DNA from: Henriciella litoralis
GTDB lineage: Bacteria > Pseudomonadota > Alphaproteobacteria > Caulobacterales > Hyphomonadaceae
NCBI RefSeq assembly: GCF_002088935.1
Contig: NZ_NCSS01000006.1
Span: forward strand, 776,407 to 840,406
Direction: 5' to 3'
DNA length: 64,000 nucleotides
Shown: positions 25,904 through 34,529 of the stretch, one piece after another
Layout of the letters: every line of letters begins with the position of its first letter
Position numbering within the stretch: position 1 is the stretch's first letter
The notes under the pieces: generated by a model
Database searches by the model: none
The model's input: the letters and a program-made list of their open reading frames with translations, nothing else
Told to the model about the DNA's origin: nothing
Made by a program: the position numbers and the translations under genes

Positions 25904-27142
25904 TCAAAGCCGCCGGACCCGCGGCCGACGGCCGATCTGCTCAGTAATCGTCGTCACAGCCCAAACGAGGGCATCGACCCTGTCAGGCGAATGGCCAGGC
26001 TCAATGGAGCCGAAGCTCAGCATCTCTTCTTCCAACTCGGCAAACCGGCCTGCATGCGAAACACCACCCTGCTCATAAAGCGTGATGACCGGCGCCGCGC
26101 GCTCCGTCTTTGACAGGCGGGCATGCACCAACCGGATAGGCAGCTTGCATCCAGCAGACTGCAGGACGCTTCGCACCATTTCCCCGCCCTGATTGGCCTC
26201 CGCGACGATCTGGCCAGCTCCCACTCGCACAGCAAGATTGATCGCCCGCTGCGCCCAGACAAGCGGCGTGACGCCCTGAACCGTCTCATCCGCCAGCACC
26301 CAGACATGGTCTCGGCGCTCCGGCGAGCGGGCCGCGCCAGCCGCGATGATCCCGCACGCATCCGCCTTTGGACCAACGCTCGCTGGAGGATCGATCGCGA
26401 CGATAACTTCGGAGAACGTCTCTGGAGGCGCGCTCGCTCGCGCTAGCTCCAGCATCGCTGTCGTCCAAAGCGCGCCTTCATCGGCGTCCAGCAACTCACC
26501 GTCCAGCTCCTGCCGGCCAAGCCGCGAGCCGCCATAGCGCGCCTGCATATGCGCCAGGAAAGCTGGAGACAGATGCTCACTGTTCTCGACCGTCTTCGAG
26601 CGCGTCACCGCGACGCTCGCATCACTCATAAGTTTTCGGATCAAAGGTCGCCGCCGGGGCGTCGTCGTCAGGAGCGCACGCGGACGCTCACCAAGACGCA
26701 GCCCCATTTGAAGCATGTCCCAGACAGGCTCTGCATCACTCCAGGCGGCAATTTCATCGCACCAGGCAAGTTCAAACTGCGGCCCGCGAAGACTATCGGC
26801 GTCTTCGGCCGAGAACACCTGCGCCTGCGCCCCGTTCGGCCAGATGAGACGCCGCCTTGAGGCTTCATAGTCAGGCATTATCTCACCGGCGCGGCAGATG
26901 CGGCGCAAGCCAGACTCCCCGTCGATCATGACTTCGCGCGCGTCATGCATGGTCGGTGCAACCAGCGCGATCCGCGAGATGCCGCCATAAAGGACAGCAA
27001 ACCGCACCCATTCGGAACCTGTCCGCGTTTTGCCTGCGCCGCGTCCGCCGAGCGCCAGCCAGGTCCGCCAGCTCCCGCGCGGCGGGCACTGCGCGGCCCG
27101 CGCCGTCAACATCAGCGAAGTCGTTTGGTGATTGTATGTCAT
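25904..27142 (-). CDS. GTA large terminase subunit (gp2)
   Basis: A 412-residue DNA-packaging motor. ATPase domain: Walker A GGRGAGKT at residues 32-39 and Walker B with Asp129-Glu130 (LAWCDEIAAW), then motif III LLTTTPRR. The C-terminal RNase H-like nuclease begins with VIVAIDPPASVG and ends with DRVDALVWAVT. All catalytic positions look intact. It is the first recognised gene of the cluster; the ribosome site is weak. The 170 bases upstream contain no small terminase. Confidence 0.95.
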   Translation of the reverse strand: MTYNHQTTSLMLTARAAQCPPRGSWRTWLALGGRGAGKTRTGSEWVRFAVLYGGISRIALVAPTMHDAREVMIDGESGLRRICRAGEIMPDYEASRRRLIWPNGAQAQVFSAEDADSLRGPQFELAWCDEIAAWSDAEPVWDMLQMGLRLGERPRALLTTTPRRRPLIRKLMSDASVAVTRSKTVENSEHLSPAFLAHMQARYGGSRLGRQELDGELLDADEGALWTTAMLELARASAPPETFSEVIVAIDPPASVGPKADACGIIAAGAARSPERRDHVWVLADETVQGVTPLVWAQRAINLAVRVGAGQIVAEANQGGEMVRSVLQSAGCKLPIRLVHARLSKTERAAPVITLYEQGGVSHAGRFAELEEEMLSFGSIEPGHSPDRVDALVWAVTTITEQIGRRPRVRRL

Positions 27143-27312
27143 CCAGCGCGCTTTTAACCGGTAGCAAAAAGCATCGGACGTTCGCCCCGCATCCCCCTAA
27201 GCGTCCTCGGCACCTGAAATACGGACCAGACTAGCGCCCTGCGGGAATCAATGCAGCGTTTTCCCGCCCTGATTGCTGGCGCGGGTAGCCCAATTGCCCC
27301 CAGTGTGCGCCG

Positions 27313-27933
27313 ATGACCGCAACCTCCCCCCTTGCCACCAAGCGCCCGTCCCCTTCCGATCGGCGCGGGCCTTTTGGCTGGCTTTGGCGACAGTTTTGCG
27401 CGCTTTATCTCGGCCTTGGCGGGTGGAAAGTCGAAGGCGACTGGCCCGCGCCGCATAAGGCAGTGCTGATTGCCGCCCCGCACACCTCCAATTGGGATGG
27501 GATGTGGATGCTCGCCGCTGCTGGCTTCTACCGCATCAAGCTGCGCTGGATCGGCAAGCAGGCGCTCGTCGATCACCCGTTCGGCTGGCTGATCCGCTGG
27601 CTCGGCTGCGTCCCCGTAGACCGCAAGGCTGCGCGAGACATGGTCGACCAGATGGCCGTGGCGTTTGCGCAGGAAGACAGGTTGATCCTTGCGGTTGCGC
27701 CTGAAGGCACACGTTCAGCCACGCGCGAGTGGAAGAGCGGATTCTACCGGATCGCGCGGCGCGCAGATGTACCGCTCATCATCAGCGTACTCGACTATGG
27801 TGCCCGCACCATCCGTATAGCAGGCATCTACGAAACAACGGGCGACTATGAAGCTGACCTCGCAGGCGTGCGGGCTTATTATTCCGGCGCAAAAGGCCGG
27901 TACGCCGAAAAGTTCGATATGACAGAGCGTTAG
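27313..27933 (+). CDS. Lysophospholipid acyltransferase family protein (PlsC-like)
   Basis: A 206-residue glycerophosphate acyltransferase-type protein. Motif I is HTSNWD (His plus four, then Asp), motif III the APEGTRS segment, followed by WKSGFYRIARRADVPLII. These residues place acyl chains on lysophosphatidate or related lipids at the inner membrane. It begins divergently from the GTA terminase and ends nine bases from the reductase gene on the other strand. The exact acceptor is unknown. Confidence 0.88.
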   Translation: MTATSPLATKRPSPSDRRGPFGWLWRQFCALYLGLGGWKVEGDWPAPHKAVLIAAPHTSNWDGMWMLAAAGFYRIKLRWIGKQALVDHPFGWLIRWLGCVPVDRKAARDMVDQMAVAFAQEDRLILAVAPEGTRSATREWKSGFYRIARRADVPLIISVLDYGARTIRIAGIYETTGDYEADLAGVRAYYSGAKGRYAEKFDMTER

Positions 27934-27942
27934 ACGCACCCT

Positions 27943-28962
27943 TTAAGGCGCGTCAGAGACTTTCACGACCAGCTTTCCAAGGTTTTTCCCCGTGAAAAGC
28001 CGCTCCAGCGATGTCGGCGCATTTTCAAGGCCTTCGACAACATCGGTCGCGAATTTGAGCTTGCCTTCCAACAACCAGCTGGCCATCGCCTGCCTGCCTT
28101 CAGCAAAGTGCTCCATGAAGTCGGTGACGATGAAGCCTTTCAGCGTCACATGGCGCATCAGCAGCATCGAGAAATTGTAAGGCCCCGGCACAGGCTCGGT
28201 CGCGTTATAGCTTGAGATCAGCCCACAGAGCGGCATGCGTGCGAAGTCATTGAGGCGCAGGATTACCTCATCCATGATCTCGCCGCCGACATTCTCAAAA
28301 TTGATGTCGATGCCATCCGGGCAATGCTTGTCGAGCGCCGCGCCGACATCTTCTTTCTTGTAGTTTATGGCGGCATCGAAGCCGGCGGTTTTCGTCAGCC
28401 ACTCACATTTCTCGTCAGACCCCGCGATACCAACGACCCGGCACCCTTGTATCTTCGCGATCTGTCCAACCATCGATCCGACCGCACCCGCAGCGGCGGA
28501 GACGACAACCGTTTCACCGGGCTTCGGCTGCCCAATATACATCAGGCCACAATAAGCCGTCATGCCGGTCATCCCGATCGGTCCCATATATGCGGTCAGC
28601 GGCACGCCTGGCAGAACCGGGAGCTTGTTGACCTCTTTGCCAGGCTTGACCTGATAGAGTGACCACTGGCCGAGCCCGGTATTGACGATATCGCCCGGCT
28701 CCAGTCCATCGAAACGGCTTTCTTCAACAACAGCGATACCGCCACCGCGCATCGGATCGCCAATGGCGACCGGCGGCATGTATTGTTCGCGGTCGGACAT
28801 CCAGATGCGGTTTGTCGGGTCGAGCGACAGGTAAAGCGTGCGAAGGCAGACTTCGCCTTCTTCGAGTGCCCGCACAGGCCCTTCGACCAGTTCAAGGTCT
28901 CCGTCGCTGACTTCACCCTCCGGACGCCTTCTCAGAATCCATGTCTTGTTGATGCGTTCCAT
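27943..28962 (-). CDS. NADP-dependent oxidoreductase of the CurA / medium-chain type
   Basis: A 339-residue zinc-free medium-chain reductase resembling NADPH-dependent curcumin/dihydrocurcumin reductase and leukotriene B4 reductases. Features: N-terminal TWILRRRPEGEVSDGDLEL, the nucleotide loop VVSAAAGAVGSMVGQIAK, and C-terminal RLFTGKNLGKLVVKV. It probably reduces alpha,beta-unsaturated ketones or aldehydes with NADPH. The start at 28962 follows AAGGGAAAA and gives the usual length; upstream codons to 29040 look unconserved. Confidence 0.92.
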   Translation of the reverse strand: MERINKTWILRRRPEGEVSDGDLELVEGPVRALEEGEVCLRTLYLSLDPTNRIWMSDREQYMPPVAIGDPMRGGGIAVVEESRFDGLEPGDIVNTGLGQWSLYQVKPGKEVNKLPVLPGVPLTAYMGPIGMTGMTAYCGLMYIGQPKPGETVVVSAAAGAVGSMVGQIAKIQGCRVVGIAGSDEKCEWLTKTAGFDAAINYKKEDVGAALDKHCPDGIDINFENVGGEIMDEVILRLNDFARMPLCGLISSYNATEPVPGPYNFSMLLMRHVTLKGFIVTDFMEHFAEGRQAMASWLLEGKLKFATDVVEGLENAPTSLERLFTGKNLGKLVVKVSDAP

Positions 28963-29253
28963 GATGCGTTTTCCCTTGTCTTGATTTGTTTCCGCAACCC
29001 TAGGAACCGCGCGCACAGCTGGCGAGAGATAATCAGCCATTCCGCGGCGGCAGAGCGCGAGATATGTCAGTTAAATCTGCATTCGCATGGAACGATAGGG
29101 CTCGTTAAGCATATTATCTTGTGAAGGTCCAAGAATTGGACGCCCGTACAGACATCTAAAGTGCGCAGAATGCGCGCCGTCTGGCCCCATCGGGAAAAGC
29201 TCAAAATAGCTTCAATATATTTTGGAACGGTTTGCGTCGGGCGCGCATATACT

Positions 29254-29393
29254 CTTTGCAAACGCCAGGATGGCAATGCACTGAGGCCTTCGATATTGTC
29301 AGCAGAATGCTGGCAAGTTCGGCCCAATATTTTCAGCTGCAGCAGCTGACCAATAGGCGCATCTCCACTTCCCCCCGGAGATGCGCCTTTTTT
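29254..29393 (+). ncRNA. Candidate small RNA ending in a strong terminator
   Basis: A possible transcript of about 140 bases starting near 29258 behind TATACT (29248-29253) and ending at the terminator T tract. It contains a palindromic CAGCTGCAGCAGCTG at 29334-29348 and a C-rich terminator loop (ACTTCCCCCC) that could pair with ribosome binding sites. The minus-35 box is unclear because TTGGAA lies 20 bases upstream, which is too far. No known RNA family recognised. It could also be a decayed gene end. Confidence 0.3.
29355..29393 (+). terminator. Rho-independent terminator
   Basis: A 12-base-pair perfect stem (AGGCGCATCTCC at 29355-29366 with its complement at 29377-29388), a ten-base loop, then six T (29388-29393) on the plus strand. 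Confidence 0.85.
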
Positions 29394-29404
29394 GAGTCCA
29401 GGCT

Positions 29405-30325
29405 CTAATTCGTCGAACCGGTAACCGCTTCGATCGGAATATCGTAGTGGCGCGCACAGAATTGACAGTCGACCTTCAGCGTCCCGTCCGGCTCTACCAT
29501 CTCACGCAATGACTCGTCGGGCATTCCGCCCAGAGTTTCGCGAAGGCGCTCCTCATTGCACGTGCATTGATCGATAAGCGCTTCGGGAGCCTGCATCCGC
29601 ACGCCCCCTTCATGGAACAGACGATATAACAGGTCAGGCGCAGCAACTTCTTCTGATCTGAGTTCCTCTGGTGACAGGGTTCCAAACAGGGCTTCGGCCT
29701 CGCGCCAGCCGTCTGCGGTATCGCCGCGGGCATCATCACTGGCCATTTTCTGGATCATCAGGCCACCGCCATGCCAGTCTCCGGCAACGTCTCTGGCGAC
29801 CGAAATGGCAAGGTGCGTCTCAATTTGCTGCGACTGCCTGAAATAATCAGTGGCGCATTCAGCGAGCGAGCCTTTCATCATCGGCACGATACCTTGATAG
29901 GGCTGAACATTGTGCCGGTCCTGAATGATAATCAGCGCCAGGGCACCCTGCGGACCAAACAATTGCGGCATGTGGGGTTTGGCGCCCTTGTTGACCTTTT
30001 CCAGATAGGCCCAGCGCTCCTGCTCGAATTTGGCATAGGCGCGCACGCCGCCATCCTTGCGATATTCCCCGACCAGCATCGAAATCGGCCCGTCGCCCTC
30101 AGCCTGCGTCAGCACACGTCCTTCAAACTTCATCGCAGATCCGACCAGGGTCGACAGGATCAGCGCCTCGCCCAGTATCTCAGCGAGATGATCGGGATAG
30201 GCGTGCCGATGCAGCACAGGTGATAGAGACCCTGCGCCCATGCGCACGATCCGGCCGCTGATCGGCAGGCTCTCTGACGTAAAGCCTGCGACGAAATCTT
30301 CAGAGTGGGATGAAAGCGAACTCAA
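29405..30325 (-). CDS. hslO: Redox-regulated chaperone Hsp33
   Basis: Cytosolic holdase activated by oxidative unfolding, 306 residues. The C-terminal zinc redox switch has CTCNEER and CQFCARHYDI, the four cysteines in CXC and CXXC form. The N-terminal domain has the family segment VGEYRKDGGVRAYA and GVRMQAPEAL before the switch. The start is TTG at 30325, seven bases behind AGGA. In many relatives hslO follows argF directly; here argF is 14.6 kb away on the same strand. Confidence 0.94.
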   Translation of the reverse strand: MSSLSSHSEDFVAGFTSESLPISGRIVRMGAGSLSPVLHRHAYPDHLAEILGEALILSTLVGSAMKFEGRVLTQAEGDGPISMLVGEYRKDGGVRAYAKFEQERWAYLEKVNKGAKPHMPQLFGPQGALALIIIQDRHNVQPYQGIVPMMKGSLAECATDYFRQSQQIETHLAISVARDVAGDWHGGGLMIQKMASDDARGDTADGWREAEALFGTLSPEELRSEEVAAPDLLYRLFHEGGVRMQAPEALIDQCTCNEERLRETLGGMPDESLREMVEPDGTLKVDCQFCARHYDIPIEAVTGSTN

Positions 30326-30497
30326 TTGACAATCCTGACCTCAGTTTTTCGCCACCCATGTGGCGGTGCGGCCCATGCCATGCAAGCCGTCGCCTGCAAG
30401 CGCTCAACGCTGAACTAATATCTAAAATAGATGAAATCTGCTGTATCCGTGAAAGAGCCATTTAAATTTCCCGTAATATACAACAGGCTGAGCCAGT

Positions 30498-32492
30498 ATG
30501 GAGGATCAACTATTGCTGCGGACATTGCAGAGTTTCATGCGTATCGACGCAGAGCAAGCTGACCTGAACAGGGCTCGGTACAGGGCGTTGAGCAAGCAAT
30601 TGCCCCTGATGTACGGCATTGTGACGATCAATATGATCGGCCTTTCGGCCACGCATGCCACCACTGCGCCCCTCTTCCTGACGGTCATATTCCCGATTTT
30701 CCTGTTCGCAATCACCGTGGCGCGCACGACCAAATATATTCGCAGCCGACACAAGGTGTTCTCTGACGAGCAGATACATGCCAGCCTCACCCGCACGACC
30801 TGGCTCGTTGTGCCTTTGGCATTGGCGTTCAGCATCTGGGGAATCTCTTTCCTCCCATATGGCACACCGGATCAGAACGCTCAGGCCCTCTTTTTCAACT
30901 CTGTCTCCGTAATCGCCTGCGCGTTCTGCCTCATGCACATACGCGCAGCCGCGATGCTCGTGCTGGCAACGGTCATCCCAGTGACCTGCATCTTCCTGTT
31001 TATGCAGAACTCATTCGCCTACTCCAATGTCGCCATTAATCTGACACTGGTCGCGCTTGTTCTGGCGTCTATTCTCTCCAGCAGTGAGCGCGACTTCACC
31101 CAGATGATCCTGCAAAAGCGCGAGCAGCGAGAACAACATCTTCGCCTTCAGGCGCTTTACGAAGAAAATAAGCGCCTCGCCAATACTGACAGTCTTACGA
31201 CACTTGCCAACCGCCGTCAGTTTCTCGCGGATATCGATGACCTCGTTGAGAAAAGCGAAACGGCCAGTAACAGTTTCGTGGTCGCGCTTCTCGATCTGGA
31301 TGGGTTCAAACAGGTCAATGACGTGTTTGGCCATCCTGCTGGCGACCAGGTGCTGGTGGAAACAGCTCACCGACTGAACGAAACGTTCCAGGACCAAAAC
31401 GTCCTCATTGCGCGGCTGGGCGGAGACGAATTCGGTCTGCTGTTCCGCGAACCAGGCTCTGATGAAGAGGTGAAAGTCGCGGCGCGCCGGGCCTGCATGG
31501 CGTTGCGCAAGTCCTATCAGTTCGACGAGGGGTCAGCCAATCTGGGGGCGACCATCGGCATGGCCCGGTATCCGAGCGCTGCCGACACCCGAAGCCTGCT
31601 CTTTGATCGCGCAGATTATGCGCTGTACTACGCCAAACAGAACGCAAAATCGGAACCGGTGTTCTTCACCGTCGAACATGAGCGGATGGTGTTCGCGAAC
31701 AGTGCCCTCGAACAGGCCCTGCGCCACGCAGACCTTGAAGCCGAAATGAGCGTCGAGTTTCAACCCGTTCTGGACCTTGACCGCGGTCATTCGCGCGGTC
31801 TGGAAGCGCTTGCAAGATGGTTCTCGCCAACCCTTGGCAGCGTGCGCCCCGACATCTTCATCAAGGCCGCCGAGAATATTGGCATGATCGGCCGGTTGAC
31901 CGAAGTGCTATTCCGCAAGGCGGTCTCCGAAGCGCGCCTTTGGCCCGGAGACCTCACGCTCAGCTTCAACCTGTCTGCTGTCAGCCTGACATCAGTCGAA
32001 CCGCTTATGCGTCTGTTCTCTATCGCCCAGAAACAGGGCTTCCCGGCCAACCGCCTGGTCTTCGAGATCACCGAGTCCGCCGTGATGAAAGATTTCGAGA
32101 GCGCGAATGTGGTGTTGAACTATATTCGCGAGTCCGGCGCTCATGTGGCCATCGATGACTTTGGCACCGGCTTTTCCAGCCTCGCCTATGTCCATCGCCT
32201 GCCAATCGACACGCTGAAGGTCGACCGTAGCTTTATCCGGGACCTTCTGCGCAACGAAAAGAGCTCAAACGTCCTGCGCTCAATCCTCAGCCTGTGTGAG
32301 AACCTCGAAATCGGCTGCATCATTGAAGGCGTGGAAACGCAGGAGCAGTTTGACCTCGTCTGCGAACTCGGTGGCCGCAATATCCAGGGCTACTATTACA
32401 GCAAGCCACTATCGGCCGGCGACGCGCATATGGTGCTACAGATCGAATTCGGCGACGACCACATCGAAAGCCATATCCGCCAAGCCGTCTGA
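30498..32492 (+). CDS. Membrane GGDEF-EAL protein (cyclic-di-GMP synthesis/degradation)
   Basis: A 664-residue protein. About five or six membrane helices lie within residues 36-195, then a coiled-coil linker, a GGDEF domain with intact GGDEF at 308-312 (ARLGGDEFGLLF) and an EAL domain with EAL at 436-438. The EAL domain also has the active-site parts NLSAVSL, FEITESAV, IDDFGTGFSSLAY, LKVDRSFI and EGVETQEQ. Both activities look possible; there is no RXXD inhibitory site ahead of GGDEF. The membrane part resembles no sensor I can name. It ends five bases from a gene on the other strand. Confidence 0.93.
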   Translation: MEDQLLLRTLQSFMRIDAEQADLNRARYRALSKQLPLMYGIVTINMIGLSATHATTAPLFLTVIFPIFLFAITVARTTKYIRSRHKVFSDEQIHASLTRTTWLVVPLALAFSIWGISFLPYGTPDQNAQALFFNSVSVIACAFCLMHIRAAAMLVLATVIPVTCIFLFMQNSFAYSNVAINLTLVALVLASILSSSERDFTQMILQKREQREQHLRLQALYEENKRLANTDSLTTLANRRQFLADIDDLVEKSETASNSFVVALLDLDGFKQVNDVFGHPAGDQVLVETAHRLNETFQDQNVLIARLGGDEFGLLFREPGSDEEVKVAARRACMALRKSYQFDEGSANLGATIGMARYPSAADTRSLLFDRADYALYYAKQNAKSEPVFFTVEHERMVFANSALEQALRHADLEAEMSVEFQPVLDLDRGHSRGLEALARWFSPTLGSVRPDIFIKAAENIGMIGRLTEVLFRKAVSEARLWPGDLTLSFNLSAVSLTSVEPLMRLFSIAQKQGFPANRLVFEITESAVMKDFESANVVLNYIRESGAHVAIDDFGTGFSSLAYVHRLPIDTLKVDRSFIRDLLRNEKSSNVLRSILSLCENLEIGCIIEGVETQEQFDLVCELGGRNIQGYYYSKPLSAGDAHMVLQIEFGDDHIESHIRQAV

Positions 32493-32497
32493 CCGCA

Positions 32498-33700
32498 CTA
32501 ACGGACCCAGGCGCCAGGTTGGTTCGTCTTGTAGCCGAGCGCGCGATAAGCTGCATCGATGAGCGACTGGCCGCGATCATTCATCAGAAGGCCCTGCCCC
32601 ATCTGGCTCATCGTGTAGCTGAAGGCGAGGCCGCATTCCGGGTCCGCAAACCCGATATGACCGCCGGCGCCAACATGGCCGAACGCCTTCTCACCGATAA
32701 TCGCGGACTGGTCCTGGCCTGAACGCAGGGCCCGGTTGTCCATTGACTTCATGAAGCCTGAGGCAAACCGCGTCGGCACCAGAAGCGTCGCGTCCCGCTG
32801 TGTCGCCGTTGACACCATCGACATACCCGCCAGCCGCTCTGACGAGACAAGCTTGCCATCATTGCAGGCGAGCGGCGTATACATCGCCACTTGCCCACGC
32901 GCATTCGAGATACCGCCGGCCCCGCCAATCTCGGCATGGTGCGCATCGGCATCGTTCGCGCCCCAGCCCCCATTGTTCAGGAATGACAGCGCCTGAATGG
33001 ACTTCGGATCGCTAAGCAGCAGCTTCATGAAGTCCGACACCGGGTCTTCAGGGCTTGGAATGTGAGGCAGAATGCCGGCAATGTTCAGATCGGCGTCCTC
33101 AGGGATACCGATCCAGAAATTAGCGCCAGTCGGCCCGGCCACTTCGTCGGCAAAGAACTGCCCAAGCGATTTGCCTGAAACGCGTCGTACAAGCTCGCCA
33201 ACCGTCCAGCCAAAGTTGACCATGTGATAGCCATTACGCGTCCCCGGTTCCCACCAGGCTGGCTCATCTTCCATCCGCTTGATCATGTAGTCCCAGTCGA
33301 GGAAGCCACCTTCCTTGACCGGCTCACGAAGCGCCGGAATCGCGCTTTCATGATTGAGCATCATCTGGACCGTCGTGTTTTCCTTGCCGTTCTTGGCGTA
33401 TTCCGGCCAGTACTTCGAGACCGGCGCCTGCAGCTCCATCTGTCCACGGTCAATCAGGATATGCGCACAGAGCGCCGTCGCTGCCTTGGTACAGGAAAAG
33501 ATGATTGAAACCGTGTCTTCGGTCCAGGCGTCCCCGGTTTTTGTGTTGGCAACACCGCCCCAAAGATCGACCTTGGTTTCGCCATTGACGCTCAGACAGA
33601 CGCTTGCGCCCTTCTCGCCGCGCTCGGCAAAACTGCGTTCAAACTCTTCGCGAACTTCTGCGAATTTTGGGTCACTATGCCCTTTGACCGTGTCCGTCAT
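32498..33700 (-). CDS. Serine hydrolase, beta-lactamase/EstB-like family
   Basis: A 400-residue class C beta-lactamase-fold enzyme, more likely an esterase than an antibiotic hydrolase. The nucleophile motif SXXK is Ser69-Cys-Thr-Lys72 (IIFSCTKAATALC), the Tyr region is NGYHMVNFGWTVGELV, and the third motif is replaced by HVGAGGHIGFADP. There is no signal peptide, so it is cytosolic. Single gene with short intergenic gaps. Confidence 0.92.
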   Translation of the reverse strand: MTDTVKGHSDPKFAEVREEFERSFAERGEKGASVCLSVNGETKVDLWGGVANTKTGDAWTEDTVSIIFSCTKAATALCAHILIDRGQMELQAPVSKYWPEYAKNGKENTTVQMMLNHESAIPALREPVKEGGFLDWDYMIKRMEDEPAWWEPGTRNGYHMVNFGWTVGELVRRVSGKSLGQFFADEVAGPTGANFWIGIPEDADLNIAGILPHIPSPEDPVSDFMKLLLSDPKSIQALSFLNNGGWGANDADAHHAEIGGAGGISNARGQVAMYTPLACNDGKLVSSERLAGMSMVSTATQRDATLLVPTRFASGFMKSMDNRALRSGQDQSAIIGEKAFGHVGAGGHIGFADPECGLAFSYTMSQMGQGLLMNDRGQSLIDAAYRALGYKTNQPGAWVR

Positions 33701-33783
33701 ATTGCGGCCTCCCTCTGGCTCTCTAGGCCGCTGGTATGGCGCATCAAGGCAGAGCCGCGCAAGCCAGCCCCAACGGCAATCTC

Positions 33784-34383
33784 CTAGAAGAAGATCATGT
33801 AAATGACGAAACCTGCAAACAGCGCACCGCCCACCAAGAGGATCTCCAACTGGTGCTTTTTCAGCACCTCTTCGGCCCGCTCACCGACCAGCATGACCAG
33901 TCCCGCCAGCGCAAAATAGCGAATGGAGCGCGACAGCGCGACAGCCAGAATAAACAACGGCAGGGAGTATCCGGCCGCCCCGGCAGCGGCCACACCTACC
34001 TGGAACGGAAAGGGCGTTACGCCGATCATGAACAGGGTTGCAAAGCCATCATTATCGAACGTCTTGAGCGTTTGCTCATACGTGTCCGTCGCATCCAGCA
34101 TCCTCATCAGCGGCGCGATAGCCTCTTCGGCGAACACCGCGCCCAGCCCGTACATGGCCAGACCGCCCAGCACATTGCCGAGAAGAAGGGCCGCCGCGAC
34201 CATCCACGCACGTTTGGGGCGCAAGACCATTAGCGGCATGAAGACCGGCTCCATCGGCGCAAGTATAAATGTGTTCTCGATAAATCCGATAAGCGTTGCG
34301 ACGGGCAGCAACCACGGTCCACGCGCCCATTCCTTTACCCTGTCTCTCAAGGGCGAGCGCTTTGTCGTGTCGGTGTCGGACAT
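33784..34383 (-). CDS. YqaA/DedA-like inner membrane protein (VTT domain)
   Basis: A 199-residue polytopic membrane protein with four or five helices. The signature region VTPFPFQVGVAAAGAAGYSL with ALSRSIRYFALAGLVMLVG is typical of the YqaA branch of DedA/SNARE-associated proteins, now linked to lipid flipping. Divergent from the MFS gene 34530-35858. Confidence 0.85.
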   Translation of the reverse strand: MSDTDTTKRSPLRDRVKEWARGPWLLPVATLIGFIENTFILAPMEPVFMPLMVLRPKRAWMVAAALLLGNVLGGLAMYGLGAVFAEEAIAPLMRMLDATDTYEQTLKTFDNDGFATLFMIGVTPFPFQVGVAAAGAAGYSLPLFILAVALSRSIRYFALAGLVMLVGERAEEVLKKHQLEILLVGGALFAGFVIYMIFF

Positions 34384-34529
34384 AGCAACTTAACGGATCG
34401 AGGCGACAGAGCGTTCCCGATCTCCCGCCAGCCGGACACGTCGCACAGCTCACAAACGACAATTGATTGACCGTGCTTGAAGGCGCTCTATCTGCGCAGA
34501 GCTGAAGGATTTGAAGGAAAGACGAGCAA

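Larger units (their letters stand above)
14491..27142 (-). other. Gene transfer agent (RcGTA-like) structural gene cluster
   Basis: A 12.6-kb block of phage-derived head and tail genes in the order of the Rhodobacter capsulatus GTA: gp2 (terminase) through gp15 (megatron). The evidence is the conserved gene order, the small gene sizes, the lack of integrase, repressor, replication and lysis genes, and four-base start-stop overlaps through much of the block. GTAs package random pieces of host DNA rather than their own genes. No gp1 (small terminase) or gp7 (head closure) gene was found in the usual places. One plus-strand gene (24070-24582) interrupts it. Confidence 0.9.
28963..29404. other. 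Non-coding region between reductase gene and hslO
   Basis: About 440 bases without a convincing gene. It is clearly more AT-rich than its surroundings. It contains the reductase 5' region, a candidate minus-10 box TATACT at 29248-29253, and a perfect rho-independent terminator at 29355-29393 pointing to the plus strand although no plus-strand gene precedes it. A small RNA is the best explanation (separate entry). Confidence 0.6.

Noticed and set aside
14491..27142. Whole block as a complete prophage
   Set aside because: No integrase, repressor, replication, lysis or attachment sites; order and gene set are those of a GTA.
27154..27576. Minus-strand open frame upstream of the terminase, considered as the missing small terminase
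   Set aside because: It is the antisense shadow of the acyltransferase gene, rich in Arg, Gly and Pro, with no helix-turn-helix and no ribosome site.
32498..33700. Beta-lactamase resistance gene
   Set aside because: No signal peptide and no KTG box; the sequence fits the esterase branch of the family.
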